Both the position numbers and the translations under genes were made by a program. The notes beneath the pieces were generated by a model, which did no database searches, was not told the DNA's origin, and worked only from the letters and a program-made list of their open reading frames with translations. A stretch of DNA of 64,000 nt from Eutypa lata (lineage: Eukaryota; Ascomycota; Sordariomycetes; Xylariales; Diatrypaceae), in the NCBI GenBank assembly GCA_022661535.1, contig JAKULF010000003.1:124001-188000 (forward strand). The letters run 5' to 3'. Positions 1-11,220 of the stretch are shown one piece after another (the stretch's first letter is position 1; every line of letters begins with the position of its first letter).

Positions 1-2403
1 GAGATCTTCGTACGTTAACCTAGGGTAAGACGAGTTTCGTAGTAATATGAGCGAGGAGGACAGGCCGTCTGTCTCAGAAGCATCGTAAAGGCCAAGCATT
101 CTTTGATTATCGAATGACCCTATCGTCCGAAGCCGGGCTGGTGATTTCTTGTATATGATATCTTCATGGAATATAGACGCCGAGAATATGGTAAAGAGAG
201 AGGCGAGTATCGTGACGAATGTTGCTACTAGGCTTGAATAGCTTCTAGATCGTATTTCGTTATGCATAACCCGTGGCAATATCCCGTTTAACAAATCCAA
301 CCGGATTGAAATGTAAGATTGAGCGTGGCTTTTCATTAACTGATATGGTGCTAAAGTCCGAACTTCAAAGTCAACAGATCGAAAATACAGGTTTAACAAG
401 CCCAGAGAGGATGCCAGCGCAAAGGTGACAACGTAGCGCAGATAAGGGTGACTGGCTATATCGGTCAGGCCGTAGTGCATCTGTGAATACTGAAGAGAGA
501 TCTCTAACAACAGAATCAATATGACTAATACTGTGGTTATAAAGATCGTAGTTATTGAACGAAGAACTATAGGAGATGTATGATTTAAGACGCCGTATTG
601 TGGCCTCAGGTTGGTGATTCCCTTGGGGTGTTCCATGGATCGGCATTGAATGATAATTGGAGGGTTTGTTGTGCCGATGAGACCTGTTCGACTAGTGAGG
701 AATTCACATGTACCAATCGCTCTTCGAAGTTCCTTGTCGCTCACTGGACCAAGAGGCGTCAAAAGGTCTTTTAGAGTGTTGCTCCTCGAAAATGTCATCC
801 CAAGTGCCAGTATACGGTTTATATTGTATGGGCAATAGTGGCGCTGTTTAGATGAAGCCATGAAAAAGCATATAATGCCAAGAAGAAACAGCAAAGCAGT
901 AATAACATGACAACTAAATGGATTAACTAAGACTCGGTAGGCGTAAATCGCAGCTGAGCCCGTTGAAGTGACAGCTGCAGCTTGCGTCATTGAGCTCCCT
1001 ATAATTTGTATGGAGAACATTCGAAGATACTGTGACATGGAGTCTATGAGATAATCCTCGTTATACAAAGAATCTATACTGGTCGGCTGGTAAGCTTTAA
1101 AGAAATTTCTCATGAAGCGGTCACCTTGGACTTCGATACCGCCAATGGGCCCCCGGTACAATGTAGAAGATAAAGACTCTACCACGGCCACCACAATTTC
1201 ACACGGATGTAACTTGAAATCATGACCGGATGGGTAGCTTGTATTAGCTAGTGAGATAATAGGGGGTTTGGTGCCATTTTGGATTAGCTGCAACCTCGGT
1301 GATCGGTAGCTGAAATCGCAGATTACCTGCGCGGACTTATCGATCTCGACAGAATTGGGGTCCATGTCATGGAAATCGATCCAGGTAGAGTTCAAACCCC
1401 AGGTGTAGTTGATAGTCGCGGTAGTGAATGCTATGCGGTAGCTGTCCAGCCCATCACTAGGATCACAACGGCCCAGAAGGAGTCCAGCAAAGTTCCCGGA
1501 ATGCTGACCCTGCACAACCCTGTCGGAAGAGTCATTGTTGCCGTCGGTAAAAAAGTAGCCGAATGAAGATTCGAGAAAATAACTTGGAGATTCTAACGTA
1601 ACACCTAGAAGCCCCTGCCCGTCCAGTGACGAATTTTGGCCAGAGGGATCATAATCTTTGATGTCATTGAAAGATCTAAGTGACATCGAGGCGTGTTCGC
1701 ATCTGATTTCCGGCATGAAACCATCCACAATTGCTATAGTTTCCGGATGCTGATAAGATAATCTATCTGTAGTTCCATGTGCTAAGCTGTCAGGTTGGAT
1801 ACTTTGATAGGCGAATTCGTCCGTAGTCCCAATTGGATACGAGATGTTGCCCCTCAAAACACCGTATACCGTCCACAGATCAATATCATTTGTTGGTTGG
1901 AGACTGGAGCTTCCGGACTTGAAATCTGTTTCTAATATGATGGGCACGGGATCTAGCGTGACCTTCGTCCACTCCACGGTGAGTAAGCCAGTGGAGAAGA
2001 GCACCGTCAGCTGTAGAATCATACAACCCACGATACTAGCAGTGACCAGCCAATCGCGGAGTCGAAAGGATTTGACTAACACTGTGGGTTGAAGCATTGA
2101 CGTATAATCCAGGGTAAGAGAGTGTTCCCCTTTGCTTGGGAGACCGCTCAGTAAGCGAAGCCAAGGGGCAGTTATCTGGGCCTGGAAAGTGACTCGAAAC
2201 CAAGACGCGAGGAGTATAGTTATCAAGGTGGTAGGTAAATATGTCCATATATAATGATAATTCTGATTCCCGTTCCCTAACCCCTGGTTTCTGTTTGATA
2301 GCGCTTGAAGGGTCTGGAGCAGGGCGATGCACAGGAAGCAGATACTGCCAAAGGTAATCAGGACAACAGGCCTTAGCCAAAATGGCTTCCATGTTCGGTC
2401 CAT
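1..2403 (-). CDS. DUF3433-domain membrane protein (partial, C-terminus beyond window)
   Basis: The minus strand is open without a stop from the ATG at 2403-2401 to the first base of the window: 801 codons, so the 3' end lies outside. The start has KPFWLRPVVL followed by a hydrophobic segment. A stretch with SLTLDYTSMLQP, hydrophobic helices and STGLLTVEW matches what I know of the fungal DUF3433 family. After a long Asn-rich extracytoplasmic-like region, a second copy begins near residue 560; it includes the phrase LAPYQLMKSHAQSY at about residue 710 and further membrane helices. Two DUF3433 units in a protein of more than 1000 residues is usual for the family. It is therefore an integral membrane protein of unknown biochemical role. 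No intron is needed in the visible part. The family call is from motif memory; the long open frame is seen directly. Confidence 0.85.
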   Translation of the reverse strand, partial: MDRTWKPFWLRPVVLITFGSICFLCIALLQTLQALSNRNQGLGNGNQNYHYIWTYLPTTLITILLASWFRVTFQAQITAPWLRLLSGLPSKGEHSLTLDYTSMLQPTVLVKSFRLRDWLVTASIVGCMILQLTVLFSTGLLTVEWTKVTLDPVPIILETDFKSGSSSLQPTNDIDLWTVYGVLRGNISYPIGTTDEFAYQSIQPDSLAHGTTDRLSYQHPETIAIVDGFMPEIRCEHASMSLRSFNDIKDYDPSGQNSSLDGQGLLGVTLESPSYFLESSFGYFFTDGNNDSSDRVVQGQHSGNFAGLLLGRCDPSDGLDSYRIAFTTATINYTWGLNSTWIDFHDMDPNSVEIDKSAQVICDFSYRSPRLQLIQNGTKPPIISLANTSYPSGHDFKLHPCEIVVAVVESLSSTLYRGPIGGIEVQGDRFMRNFFKAYQPTSIDSLYNEDYLIDSMSQYLRMFSIQIIGSSMTQAAAVTSTGSAAIYAYRVLVNPFSCHVITALLFLLGIICFFMASSKQRHYCPYNINRILALGMTFSRSNTLKDLLTPLGPVSDKELRRAIGTCEFLTSRTGLIGTTNPPIIIQCRSMEHPKGITNLRPQYGVLNHTSPIVLRSITTIFITTVLVILILLLEISLQYSQMHYGLTDIASHPYLRYVVTFALASSLGLLNLYFRSVDFEVRTLAPYQLMKSHAQSYISIRLDLLNGILPRVMHNEIRSRSYSSLVATFVTILASLFTIFSASIFHEDIIYKKSPARLRTIGSFDNQRMLGLYDASETDGLSSSLILLRNSSYPRLTYEDL

Positions 2404-3507
2404 AGTTACAATGAGGATATAGATGTACTGACGGGCTATAACTTCTATATCACTACCAGTACGTCTAGATACAGAGTCTCAGTAAAGGGGTGTCGATTCA
2501 GGTGAACATGAACGTGGAAATTATGGTGCAAGTTAGGCGTATAAGATGAAGATCTATGGCTCGTTCTAGGAACTTGCAGGTAGGACTTATATTTCCTAGT
2601 TGACCTGGCTCAGGACATTCAGTTGTCTTTCAGCATGCTACAAATATATTTTGGTCAAGTGATTAGATGACGCGTATTAATATTTCAAGCCGTTATCTTT
2701 AGAACGTTGCATGATCTGTAGGCAGCTATCAACCTTATGGGGGCCACGGATCTATTGGTGTTACGTCATCAGGAGGTTACAATATAGCCTGAGGATCATC
2801 GTACCGCCATATGCTGTGCAACACCAATAAGCAGCCACCCTGCAGTTTGGATCCTTAAATAGTAAGATGATGAAATCACCTTGAAATCATGGGTGAAGGG
2901 CTGCAACCTCTCCCTAGACTCCTCCCAGCCTTCCCTTTCAATATGGCAAATATCGACATAGTGCATACTAGTATCACAGAAGCTCGAAATAGAACAATTA
3001 TCGACAGCTACATCGTCAAGGAAGTCCTCTTATGGTTGATCAAGTTGTTCGAAGGGTTGCGCTAGTGACCCTATGAAATTTTAGATGAAGAAATCCAAAG
3101 GCTAACTGACATGTCTTTTCTTCTAGGATGTATGCTGCAACATAAGTTCGAATGTAGACTATCTACTACTACTAAGGCCCAGAACAAGTTTATAATTGTA
3201 GTCTTGGCAAATGTCCACCGTTACACGAAGAGGATTTCTTACAGAATCCGTGAACCACAGAGCCTTGCTTACATACTTTGCCCCCTTTTAACACACTGCA
3301 ACTTGAGTACCACTACAGCATGGCTACGTACATTGCCTGCGGTCATGTTTAATACAACAGCGTAATTTTATTGTCTCATAAAGGTATATAATCGATAATA
3401 AGGAGTTTTTATCAATACCTATCTATATAAACTTATCCGGCGTTCTACATAATGTCCCCTTGATAAAAGAATGTTTAAGGTTGGAAGCTACTAGCATAAT
3501 TTGATCG
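2404..3507. other. Intergenic, no gene recognised
   Basis: About 1.1 kb of AT-leaning sequence between the divergent start of the DUF3433 gene and the 3' end of the xylanase gene. A short open frame at 3111-3365 has no domain, splice context or fungal codon bias that I trust. It presumably holds the DUF3433 promoter and the xylanase 3' end. Confidence 0.5.
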
Positions 3508-4772
3508 CTAATCTCTAATCCTTCCTACTTTCTGGGGATATTTCGGGGGTGTGGTGCTATTCGTCTGACTAGCGAAGGCTTCGATGATGCTGTCGTAGGC
3601 CGGGTGCTTACTGAAGTCTTCGAACCAAAGAAGAGCATCCCCCTCGCCTTCGAACACGTACGGGACCCAGCTGAAGGGGTCATAGAAGTCCCATATCGTA
3701 ATCCCGACACAATTTTCTGCGTGTACACACGCAAGAGCAGTCTTTGATACTAGTTAGCTCTAACACTGCTAAGGTGTGATATGGTAAATATAAACTAGGA
3801 AGGCACTTCACTTACGTCCTTGTATGCCTCTGCTTGCCACGCGAGGGAAGTCTCATTAGCCGGCAACTGGACACGGACGTCCAACTCTGTAACAGCGACC
3901 TCCACGCCAAGCGCCGAATACGAGTCCATGGTCGTCGTCAGTTCATCAAGCGACGGGGCAGACCCAGCCACGAAGTGCGACTGCAACCCGACCCCATCAA
4001 TCTTGATACCATCCTCCTGCAACAACCTCACAATGCCGAGAGCCGCCTCCGCCTTGGGACCTGGAGACTCGATATTGTAGTCATTGTAGTAAAGTCTGAC
4101 GTCGGGCTCAACTTCCGCCGCCGTCCGGAAGGCTAGCTTGATGAACTCGTCGCCGAGCACCTGGTAGAACACCGACTCCCGGTACGTGCCGTCCTCGTTC
4201 AGCGCCTCGTTCACCACGTCCCACGCGTAGCATTGCCCTTTGTAGTGCTCCATGACCTGCGTCACATGCTCGACGATCACAGAACTTAATGCCTCTGGCG
4301 TCCAAGTCTTGTTTGTGTCCTCGACCCATGGGGCTAGCTGGCTGTGCCAGACTAGCGCGTGGCAGCGGAGCAGCTGCCCTGTGGACGCTGCGAGCGATGC
4401 GACGATGTCGCCTTCGGTGAAGTTGAAGATACCTTGCGAGGGTTCGGTGAATAGCCACTAACTAATAGTTAGAGATAGATGCGGGCGAAATAAGTTGTAT
4501 CAAATTATTTTCATGTGGGGGTGGACTTTGTGAATAGGTAGGGGGTGGGAACGAACCTTCTGGCCGTTGGTTGGGGTTGTTTGCCCGAACTCGTTGGTAT
4601 CCCTTATGATAGCATCATACTCTGGATAGGTGGCTTCAAGACCAGCACGTTCCCGTTGACCCGGGGAGTCGGTCGCGGCTCCGAAGTACTTCAGACCGGC
4701 TTTCTTCGCATGGAGGTCGAGCTGAGCTACTGCTAAAGGCAGCAGGCCAGCGGTGAGCATTCGGATAAGCAT
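3508..4772 (-). CDS. Secreted GH10 endo-1,4-beta-xylanase
   Basis: Three exons on the minus strand: 4772-4557, 4457-3816 and 3741-3508, giving 363 residues. Introns are 4458-4556 (GTTCGT...TTAG) and 3742-3815 (GTAAGT...AAAG, with GCTAAC branch site). The first 16 or so residues (MLIRMLTAGLLPLAVA) form a signal peptide, so the enzyme is secreted. GH10 hallmarks follow: the EPSQGIFNF region, HALVWHSQ, the acid/base Glu156 in WDVVNEAL, the nucleophile Glu263 in VTELDVR, and GITIWDF near the C-terminus. GH10 enzymes hydrolyse internal beta-1,4-xylosidic bonds of plant xylan. No carbohydrate-binding module is seen. The last acceptor was chosen because it keeps the family spacing between the Tyr of AEAYKD and the following Cys. 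A TTAAATAG element about 95 bp upstream (near 4867-4874) could serve as TATA box. Confidence 0.93.
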
Positions 4773-5679
4773 TGTGTGAGACGATTATGGACTAGAACTG
4801 GTTGAAGATGACAGGCTTCCTAAGTCGACAGTAGTGTCTTCTCTGCAAAAAGGGATCTGCTACGACTATTTAAGGACCCGAACATCTTGCCAAGGGCTCG
4901 CCATGATCCCGGAATCTTAGGAATTCCAATAATATCCCCCTCACGGGCCCTGCATTCGGATCTGGGGAGCCGTGAAGCCGATACATTTCGGCTCCTAACA
5001 TAGAGCCTTAGATTTATTAGACAAGACTGATAGTCCATAAAATGAAAAGTTAAGAAGCTATCTACAAAATAAGACTAGCTGAGCAGTCGACAAAGTCATT
5101 CGTCCACCAATCACCATCAGAGACACATAACAGGGCCTTGGGGTTTGGGTGAAGTTGGAGTAGCTGTAGCTCTACTAACTATGCGCTACGTCGTACAGGG
5201 GCGAGGTTTCTACGCTAACTTAAGCGGTTAAATGGGATATTTGGAGAAGTGGACTTGGCGACGTGGCGCCGATGCGGGGAAATCTCTATTAAATCCAAAT
5301 TTACCCGGCTTGGTTTCATGGCCTTGGCTGCCAGTTGCGTAAACGTTTATAGTAGTGTAAGCCTACGTTGTTTTATGGGCGCCAAGAAGTTTGAATAGGG
5401 GCTGAATAGGGGTAAGATCTTAGAACGATGTTGGGAGGCAGGGGGATCAGGAAGGTCACGATATGATTAATGCTTTCAATACGGCAATGCATGTGTAATT
5501 TCCCTATCCAATTTGATATTTCTACCTGTCTAATTCTAAACCCATGATATGAAACCGAAATAAACAAAAATGCGAAAATCCCAAATAACGAAAACTCCTT
5601 CTGTGCCAGTGTAGCCCCGATAATCTCGTGTAGATATCAATGAAAGTAAACACGGGCTCGGGGAGCGAAAAGGGAAATA
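4773..5679. other. Intergenic, xylanase promoter region
   Basis: About 0.9 kb between the xylanase start and the 3' end of the chitinase-like relic. I see no supported gene. The part next to 4773 should hold the xylanase promoter. Confidence 0.5.
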
Positions 5680-7650
5680 TCACGTAGCGATTGGTAGCGC
5701 TGCTGTGACGGTAGAACCCTCCGTTGCCGGCGTAGCAGTAGCATCTCCTTGACCTCTTAGAGTCGGCTGAGCATCCGTTGTTGGTGGAACTGTGTTGGTG
5801 GTCTCCTCAGTGTAGTATCTATTCATGATCTCCAAGTAGCTCTCCATCCACTCATCGAATTCCTCGTCTGAGAACTCTCTGTCATCCGCTAACACTTCAT
5901 TAGGTTCAGCATCATCCCATAAGTCATCAGTAGGGCCAGTCTCGTTCCGTTTATTGACGCCAGGTAGTACCCCACGATATGGCTGTTGAATCTCGCCTTG
6001 TCCATTACCGAATACAACCTTGTTGTTATTCTTAGTATCCTTGTGGGTATATGGTGGAATGCCGTTGTTGGCGGCCAGGGCTTGCTGCACCAGCGCCAGG
6101 TCTGGGAGGTTCCTGTAGCTCTGGGTATGAACCTGAAGGTCAGGATGTTGCCCTTGCTGATAAAACTCGTCGTTCGTCAGTAGGACCCAGCCTGGGTCAT
6201 TAGGCGTAAGGTCCTTGGGCCAGCACTTGTTGTCCTTCAAGCCATACCATTTGTCATCTTTCGGGAGATTGTCCCAGCCTGTGATCTTGAAAATAGCCCG
6301 AACGGTTGAAATAGTAACCGTGCTGACAATAGCTGATAAGAGTGTCATTATTTGAACCATACTATAATTGTATGATGACTGAAGACACTGGACTTACTGT
6401 TAATCTTGTCATTGCCCAGCTTCGCCTGATCAATTTTTGGATTTGGCTGAGTTCTGATGAAGTTACTCTGTATGAACGACTTCCTCTGTCTATTAATGGT
6501 GGTTGTTGACATCGCATTGTTGATGTTACAAAAGCCATTCCATATTTGGCCTCCACCTCGGTTGTGGTTAGCAGGGTTAAGTCGTACACGCTGGACCATA
6601 TGTGTCGGCGCATTGGCATCACCCGGCCAAAAGTATTTGGGAGGCCATTCATCTCTATCACACCCTTGGGTGCTAGGATTGCCTTTGGAGTTTGTCACCA
6701 CGTTTCCTTGAGCATCGGTTAATGTTGTGGTGAAGACGAAGCCGTTTGCCCAAGGCCACCCAGTGCTGTACATCGTCTTCAAGTTTCCCAATCGCGGTAC
6801 TCCCCCATGATTTAGTCGCTTTTCCAGGTCTATTTGTTCCAGGAGTTCCTTGGCAAGTCCATTCTGTCATATCTTTGGTTCCCCTGTGAACGTCCATGAC
6901 CGAGCTTTGGGAGGAGTCAGAACAGCCTGAGAATCAAGATCAAGGGCCACAAAAGCTTACCTGTAATGATAACAGGCCTGAGTCAATTCTCGGCCACATT
7001 TTGCGCCGATAGTTTCCTCGTAGGAACCAATATTATTCATGTTGCATAGTCTTGACGTTGTTGTTGCATTCCTCTGACTTTTCGTCTTCACCGAATTTTC
7101 CCTCTCGCGTCTCTAGTGGAGGAGCACGCTTGGTTATTGCACAAGCACTAGTCGCATCTGAGGTAGTTGTTGGGGTTGTCTGGCTAATCAATTGGCTATC
7201 CGTATTGTCAGTCGTCTTGTCGGTCGTTTGCATGGTCGTTTGCATAGTTGTTTGGGCAGTTGTCTGTAGAGCTGGCGTCCCGGTAGGCTTGTCAATGGTT
7301 TCGATGGGCTTGTTAGTTGGATCTGGTTTCGGCTTAATTTTCTGGCATCCCTTCTTCCTGTGACAACCGGTGCTCACGCCCACTGAATCGGGTTGATTGA
7401 GCAAGGCACCGAAAAGATCGAAGTTCCAGTCCGGCTTCCCGCAAGCTGGCCCAACCCAATCACCAAAGAAAGACGACGCTTCAAGGCCATTCTCTGCAAA
7501 TGTCTTGGCCCCCTGGACTGCTGCTCTAGCTCCAGCGCCCCCAGGGATGAACTCGACACCAAATTCCATGATAGTTCTGAATGCCTCCAATACGGCGATG
7601 CAGAGAATCTCATCTATCCAATTCTGATTCTTTTTTTTAGAGTGGTTTGT
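5680..7650 (-). pseudogene. 5'-truncated relic of a killer-toxin-like (GH18 subgroup C) chitinase, C-terminal part only
   Basis: The recognisable coding sequence begins abruptly near 7650 with no in-frame ATG ahead of it. It carries the block FIPGGAGARAAVQGAK and a Thr/Gln-rich linker (7600-7036), then a Cys block CGRELTQACYHY (about 7020-6961). An intact-looking intron follows at 6905-6960, then a NucA/NucB-like stretch with CDRDEWPPKYFW (about 6680-6650), a second intron at 6333-6397 and a Thr-rich tail ending at 5680. From memory these are the C-terminal regions of large fungal chitinases related to yeast killer-toxin alpha/beta subunits. The LysM, chitin-binding and GH18 catalytic domains that should come first are absent: another gene starts at 7931 on the opposite strand. 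The frame changes near 7040-7075 and again between 6778 and 6812 without usable splice sites, so I read it as a pseudogene. The family assignment is recalled, not searched. Confidence 0.6.
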
Positions 7651-7930
7651 TGGACATACATCACATCAATAAAGCACGTTTCAACCTTAACTACCCCCCC
7701 AATAAAGAACCCATTCCAATCGCAAGTAAGATGCAGTTATCTCTACTGGCATCCCAACACCAAACATTCACACGCACCTAGGAATATCCGATCGACTTCC
7801 CCTCATGTAACCCTCTAAGGTCATTACACTGCAACATCCTTCTATGTTATACCATCGCACCTTTACAAACCAGGGTCGGAACTTCCTCGTTCTAACCATT
7901 TCTAGTCTCGATTACACACTGTCGCAACCA

Positions 7931-8725
7931 ATGGATTCCCTCCAGCACCGAGCTGCGGCAATGTCGCTGACGCCGAGATATTCCCACGAAGCAACCGTCA
8001 AAGCAATCACCTCATTCTACGAGATGCTTATGCGAGCGCACTCTGACAAGTCGGGGGAACTGCTATACCCCCCACCTACAGGATGGCCGCAGATCACGCA
8101 AGACTCGTTTGCTCCCCTTGGAAGGACAGACGAGGTGGTCGAATTGATGCGTCACCTTCCTTATTTTCCGGAAAGGATTCAAGTCCTGGATGAAACGGAG
8201 GCAATCAAATACACCGACGACGAGTTCTGCGAGCAGATAGACGACGAAAACCGGCAGCGAAGAGAACAGGGCATGACAGACGGGGAACCATGCCCGCCGG
8301 AGGAATTCTGCCTCGCGGATAGGGGAGAGGAGTGCGAATACGGCGACACCTTGTTCATTGACACGAAGTTCGGTTACGCCGTTCTGGAAAGGGAGTTCGG
8401 CGAAATCCCAAACTACGTCGAGCCTGAAGATGAGGAAGATCTCGATGACCAATACCAACCTGCCTGGATGGAGGGGAAAGAATACGTGGCCCTTCCGATC
8501 GAGTCTTTCTTTGAGATGTGCAAGCGTCAATTAAGAATCATGAATTGGACGCCTCATCTGGAAAAGGGGAGCTGGGGAGAGCTCGAAGAAAGGCCAAGTA
8601 CGCAGTCCACCATAGATCCCATGATGCGCGTCATGATAGAAGCGGGATGGCCAGGAGACGGAGACGGCAGAGGGTGGAACAAGAAGAAGGCCGAGAGAGA
8701 TATGCAGGAACTGTGGATAGCATAA
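7931..8725 (+). CDS. Uncharacterised fungal protein, 264 residues
   Basis: A single open frame ends at 8725. It extends upstream to an ATG at 7844, but I prefer the ATG at 7931 (MDSLQHRAAAMSL), because the extra residues look like translated leader and the protein becomes soluble. Visible features are LYPPPTGWPQIT, a conserved-looking LGRTDEVVELMRHLPYF, and an acidic central part with EDEEDLDD. The C-terminus is charged, with GWPGDGDGRGW. The first two phrases recall a widespread uncharacterised family of fungal cytosolic proteins, but I cannot name a domain. No signal peptide or membrane helix is seen. The gene is intronless and diverges from the chitinase-like relic, about 280 bp away. Confidence 0.75.
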   Translation: MDSLQHRAAAMSLTPRYSHEATVKAITSFYEMLMRAHSDKSGELLYPPPTGWPQITQDSFAPLGRTDEVVELMRHLPYFPERIQVLDETEAIKYTDDEFCEQIDDENRQRREQGMTDGEPCPPEEFCLADRGEECEYGDTLFIDTKFGYAVLEREFGEIPNYVEPEDEEDLDDQYQPAWMEGKEYVALPIESFFEMCKRQLRIMNWTPHLEKGSWGELEERPSTQSTIDPMMRVMIEAGWPGDGDGRGWNKKKAERDMQELWIA

Positions 8726-9579
8726 GGGCCCGTCGCTATGGTCCTCGAGCGGAATAATCGCGGCTTGGAACTTGTGCCTTCATATCAATCGGGGCAACAT
8801 CAATACTTTCGTTCTACTCTATCTCCTCCACCTGCCCCTCCAATTGTGCCTCTCCTCACCCCTCTTATCCGTCACAACTCCTCTTACGCCATGGCAAGCT
8901 GTCTGCTTGGCTTATATAGTTTCTCGTGGTAGCCACAAGGTTCAAACTCGGCCATAGTCTACGTCCTATTTTGCTTAGCCCGACCCCCTGCAGTAAAGGA
9001 GCGAGACTTTCGGTGACGATGCCGTGTACTGCGCGACACTCGATCCATGCGACGGCCATCTACGACCCCAGCATCGCGAGCCGGCAGGCAGTATCCTATT
9101 TCCATATTCTTATAGTGCCAAGCCATGCCACGATGGCTTCTAAGTGCCGCTTCTATCGCGTTCCTTGTCTTTGGGGCTGTTGTTGCAATTTTCGCTGTAC
9201 CTGAGGTTCAGAGGCAGGGGTTGGACCTGTTTCTTTGTTAACTTAGGTACCTACACTGTATGCTTCCCCACTATCTAGCTAGGGATAAGTAGTAGGGGCC
9301 TAAACATGGTACCTAGGGTAATAGGTCTTAGCACGGCGATGCTTCAAGTGTAAACAATGGTGATAAGTTGAAACGATGTTCTCCAAGACAAATACAATTT
9401 AAAAACACGATGCTATAATCCAAGTCCTTCCACATAGTAAGTAATGCTCATGCGCCGCCCCATGCTGTAAACATCCCTAGATTCTAAGTCTAAGCCAAAA
9501 CCACTGTACCACACCAAAGCCGTAGCCAAGAAAAGCAAGCCCCCTGACGCCATTTCCAAACAGATCGACGTGTCTCCTA
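8726..9579. other. Intergenic between convergent genes
   Basis: About 850 bp between two convergent 3' ends. Short open frames at 8738-9204 lack any feature of a real gene. The sequence has several TAGGTACCTA-like motifs, which recur in other intergenic regions of this window. Confidence 0.5.
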
Positions 9580-11220
9580 TCACCTCTGCCATACCATTTC
9601 CACAACCTCGTCCAATTGGCCCAAGACCTCATTTCCCTTCCACACATATAGTTGTTTCAGATGTCCCTCTGGAGTGATCTCAGCATCAAGTAACTTGTAG
9701 GTTTTCTTCTCCTGTTTCGTATACGGCTTCCTGAGTGGACCGATGCTGAAGTCGAAGTCCCCGTTGAACTTGTCCCACGTACCTTCGGGCGTGTCCAGGT
9801 CGACCGACTCGTGTCCGTGGCGGTAGGTGGCAATGGAGTACCCGTTGGACAGGACCGTGTCGTTGCCGAAGCGCCACCTCTGCAGGAAGCAATCCCCGCA
9901 GAAGTCGGCCGCCTGGGCCATGGCGACCACGGGCGCCTCGAACCAGCTCTTCCAGTGGTGGAGGTTGAGCGGCTTGAAGCCGGCCTCGAAGAACCCGCTG
10001 GCGTCGCCCTGGAAATCCTGCTGGTGGAGGCCCGGCAGGATCGTCAGCTTCGCCTTGGACCGCGTGTACACGCAGTGCCGGATGAGGATGTCGCCCTCTT
10101 TGATGAAGCTGCTCTCGATGCACTCCAGGATTTGATCGGCCACTTTCCGGGCGAGCGGCGCAGAGAGGTATGCGCCCGCGCCCCCAAAAGCCATGTAGCC
10201 CCAGTTCCGCACCGAAGCGAAGTCCTCTGACAGAGTCCCGACGTAGGCGTCGGTAGTGTGATCTATCTTGCTAAGCGCATCCGCGAGAGGCTTGAGGTTG
10301 GGGAAGAAAGTGTCGTCGTCTAGTAGACCAAACCACCTAGTCTCTGGGCTGCTATATTTGACCATGTCCTTCAAAACACCAAAGTGGCTTTCCGAGGTAC
10401 TGAAGGCTTGGTCAAGTGGTTTCACTATGTGCCCTTCGATCCCAGCCATCTCTAATTTGTTTTTCAAAAACGTCATCTCCTCCTTTGTCATATCAGGGAT
10501 GTTTGTCACAGCGGCGACTAGCTTCGCTTCCGTGCCGGATAACCAGTGGGCAAATGTAGGAATCGAGTCATTCAGACGGTAGTAATCGGTCGCAATACCA
10601 AATATGATATCGGAGAACGTTTCCTTGGCATAAGGCAGCGGTACGGTAAGCTTGATAGGGGTGCATTTGGGTAGTTCGGCCTCTGAGCAATCTAACAAAT
10701 CTAGCTCAACCGGATGTTCGTCGAAGACGGATTCGGTGATATTGACCACTTCGTCCCTATTAACTTTGGATGAGAAAACGGGCTTGATGCAATTGCGGGT
10801 GTATCGGACACGCTCTGTCAACCCCCCATCTAACGCAGCACGCAAGAGGAAACCAAGCTCCTTTGGACAGTCTGTCTCGAAAAGTGACACCGCCGGTCGC
10901 CCAGGGATATCAACAGAGATGTCAACCAGACCTTCCCCTGGGTCAATTCCTTCGACGGAGTGTTTGTAAGATTCTTCTGTCGCCGGCGGTGCAATCGCAT
11001 CCGAAGCCGTTGCGCCAGAACTATCGTCGCCATCGAGACCCTCAACCCCACCTGGCCGATCCAGCTCTTCCCAATGTTCTTCTACCTTGGTTGAGATTTG
11101 GGCTGTCGTTGATGCATGGTAGATGGGTTCGTCGTTATAAAGGTAAAACGTCGTGCAGATGAAGAGCAGGAGTAAGCCGATGCTGGCCGTGAAAAAGGTG
11201 AGGGGTACTCGAGATAACAT
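9580..11220 (-). CDS. Type II membrane glycosyltransferase, GT31/Fringe-like
   Basis: An intronless frame of 546 residues with the ATG at 11220. A short cytosolic N-terminus is followed by one hydrophobic anchor (residues about 6-28, TFFTASIGLLLLFICTTF), then a lumenal stem and catalytic domain. This is the layout of Golgi type II transferases. The metal-binding acidic motif is WFGLLDDDTFF (Asp301-303), followed by a Gly-rich FGGAGAYLS segment and a downstream Cys pair (FCGDCFLQRW). This combination is typical of fungal GT31-like (DUF604/Fringe-related) proteins, which transfer a sugar from a nucleotide donor. Donor and acceptor cannot be told from sequence. The 3' half is GC-rich, which creates long antisense open frames (9811-10230, 9686-10123) that I regard as shadows. 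Confidence 0.85.
   Translation of the reverse strand: MLSRVPLTFFTASIGLLLLFICTTFYLYNDEPIYHASTTAQISTKVEEHWEELDRPGGVEGLDGDDSSGATASDAIAPPATEESYKHSVEGIDPGEGLVDISVDIPGRPAVSLFETDCPKELGFLLRAALDGGLTERVRYTRNCIKPVFSSKVNRDEVVNITESVFDEHPVELDLLDCSEAELPKCTPIKLTVPLPYAKETFSDIIFGIATDYYRLNDSIPTFAHWLSGTEAKLVAAVTNIPDMTKEEMTFLKNKLEMAGIEGHIVKPLDQAFSTSESHFGVLKDMVKYSSPETRWFGLLDDDTFFPNLKPLADALSKIDHTTDAYVGTLSEDFASVRNWGYMAFGGAGAYLSAPLARKVADQILECIESSFIKEGDILIRHCVYTRSKAKLTILPGLHQQDFQGDASGFFEAGFKPLNLHHWKSWFEAPVVAMAQAADFCGDCFLQRWRFGNDTVLSNGYSIATYRHGHESVDLDTPEGTWDKFNGDFDFSIGPLRKPYTKQEKKTYKLLDAEITPEGHLKQLYVWKGNEVLGQLDEVVEMVWQR

Noticed and set aside
9686..10230. Long open frames overlapping the GT31 gene in other frames
   Set aside because: They arise from GC-rich third positions of the real gene and show no domain; residue content is Arg/Gly/Ala-heavy as in typical shadows.
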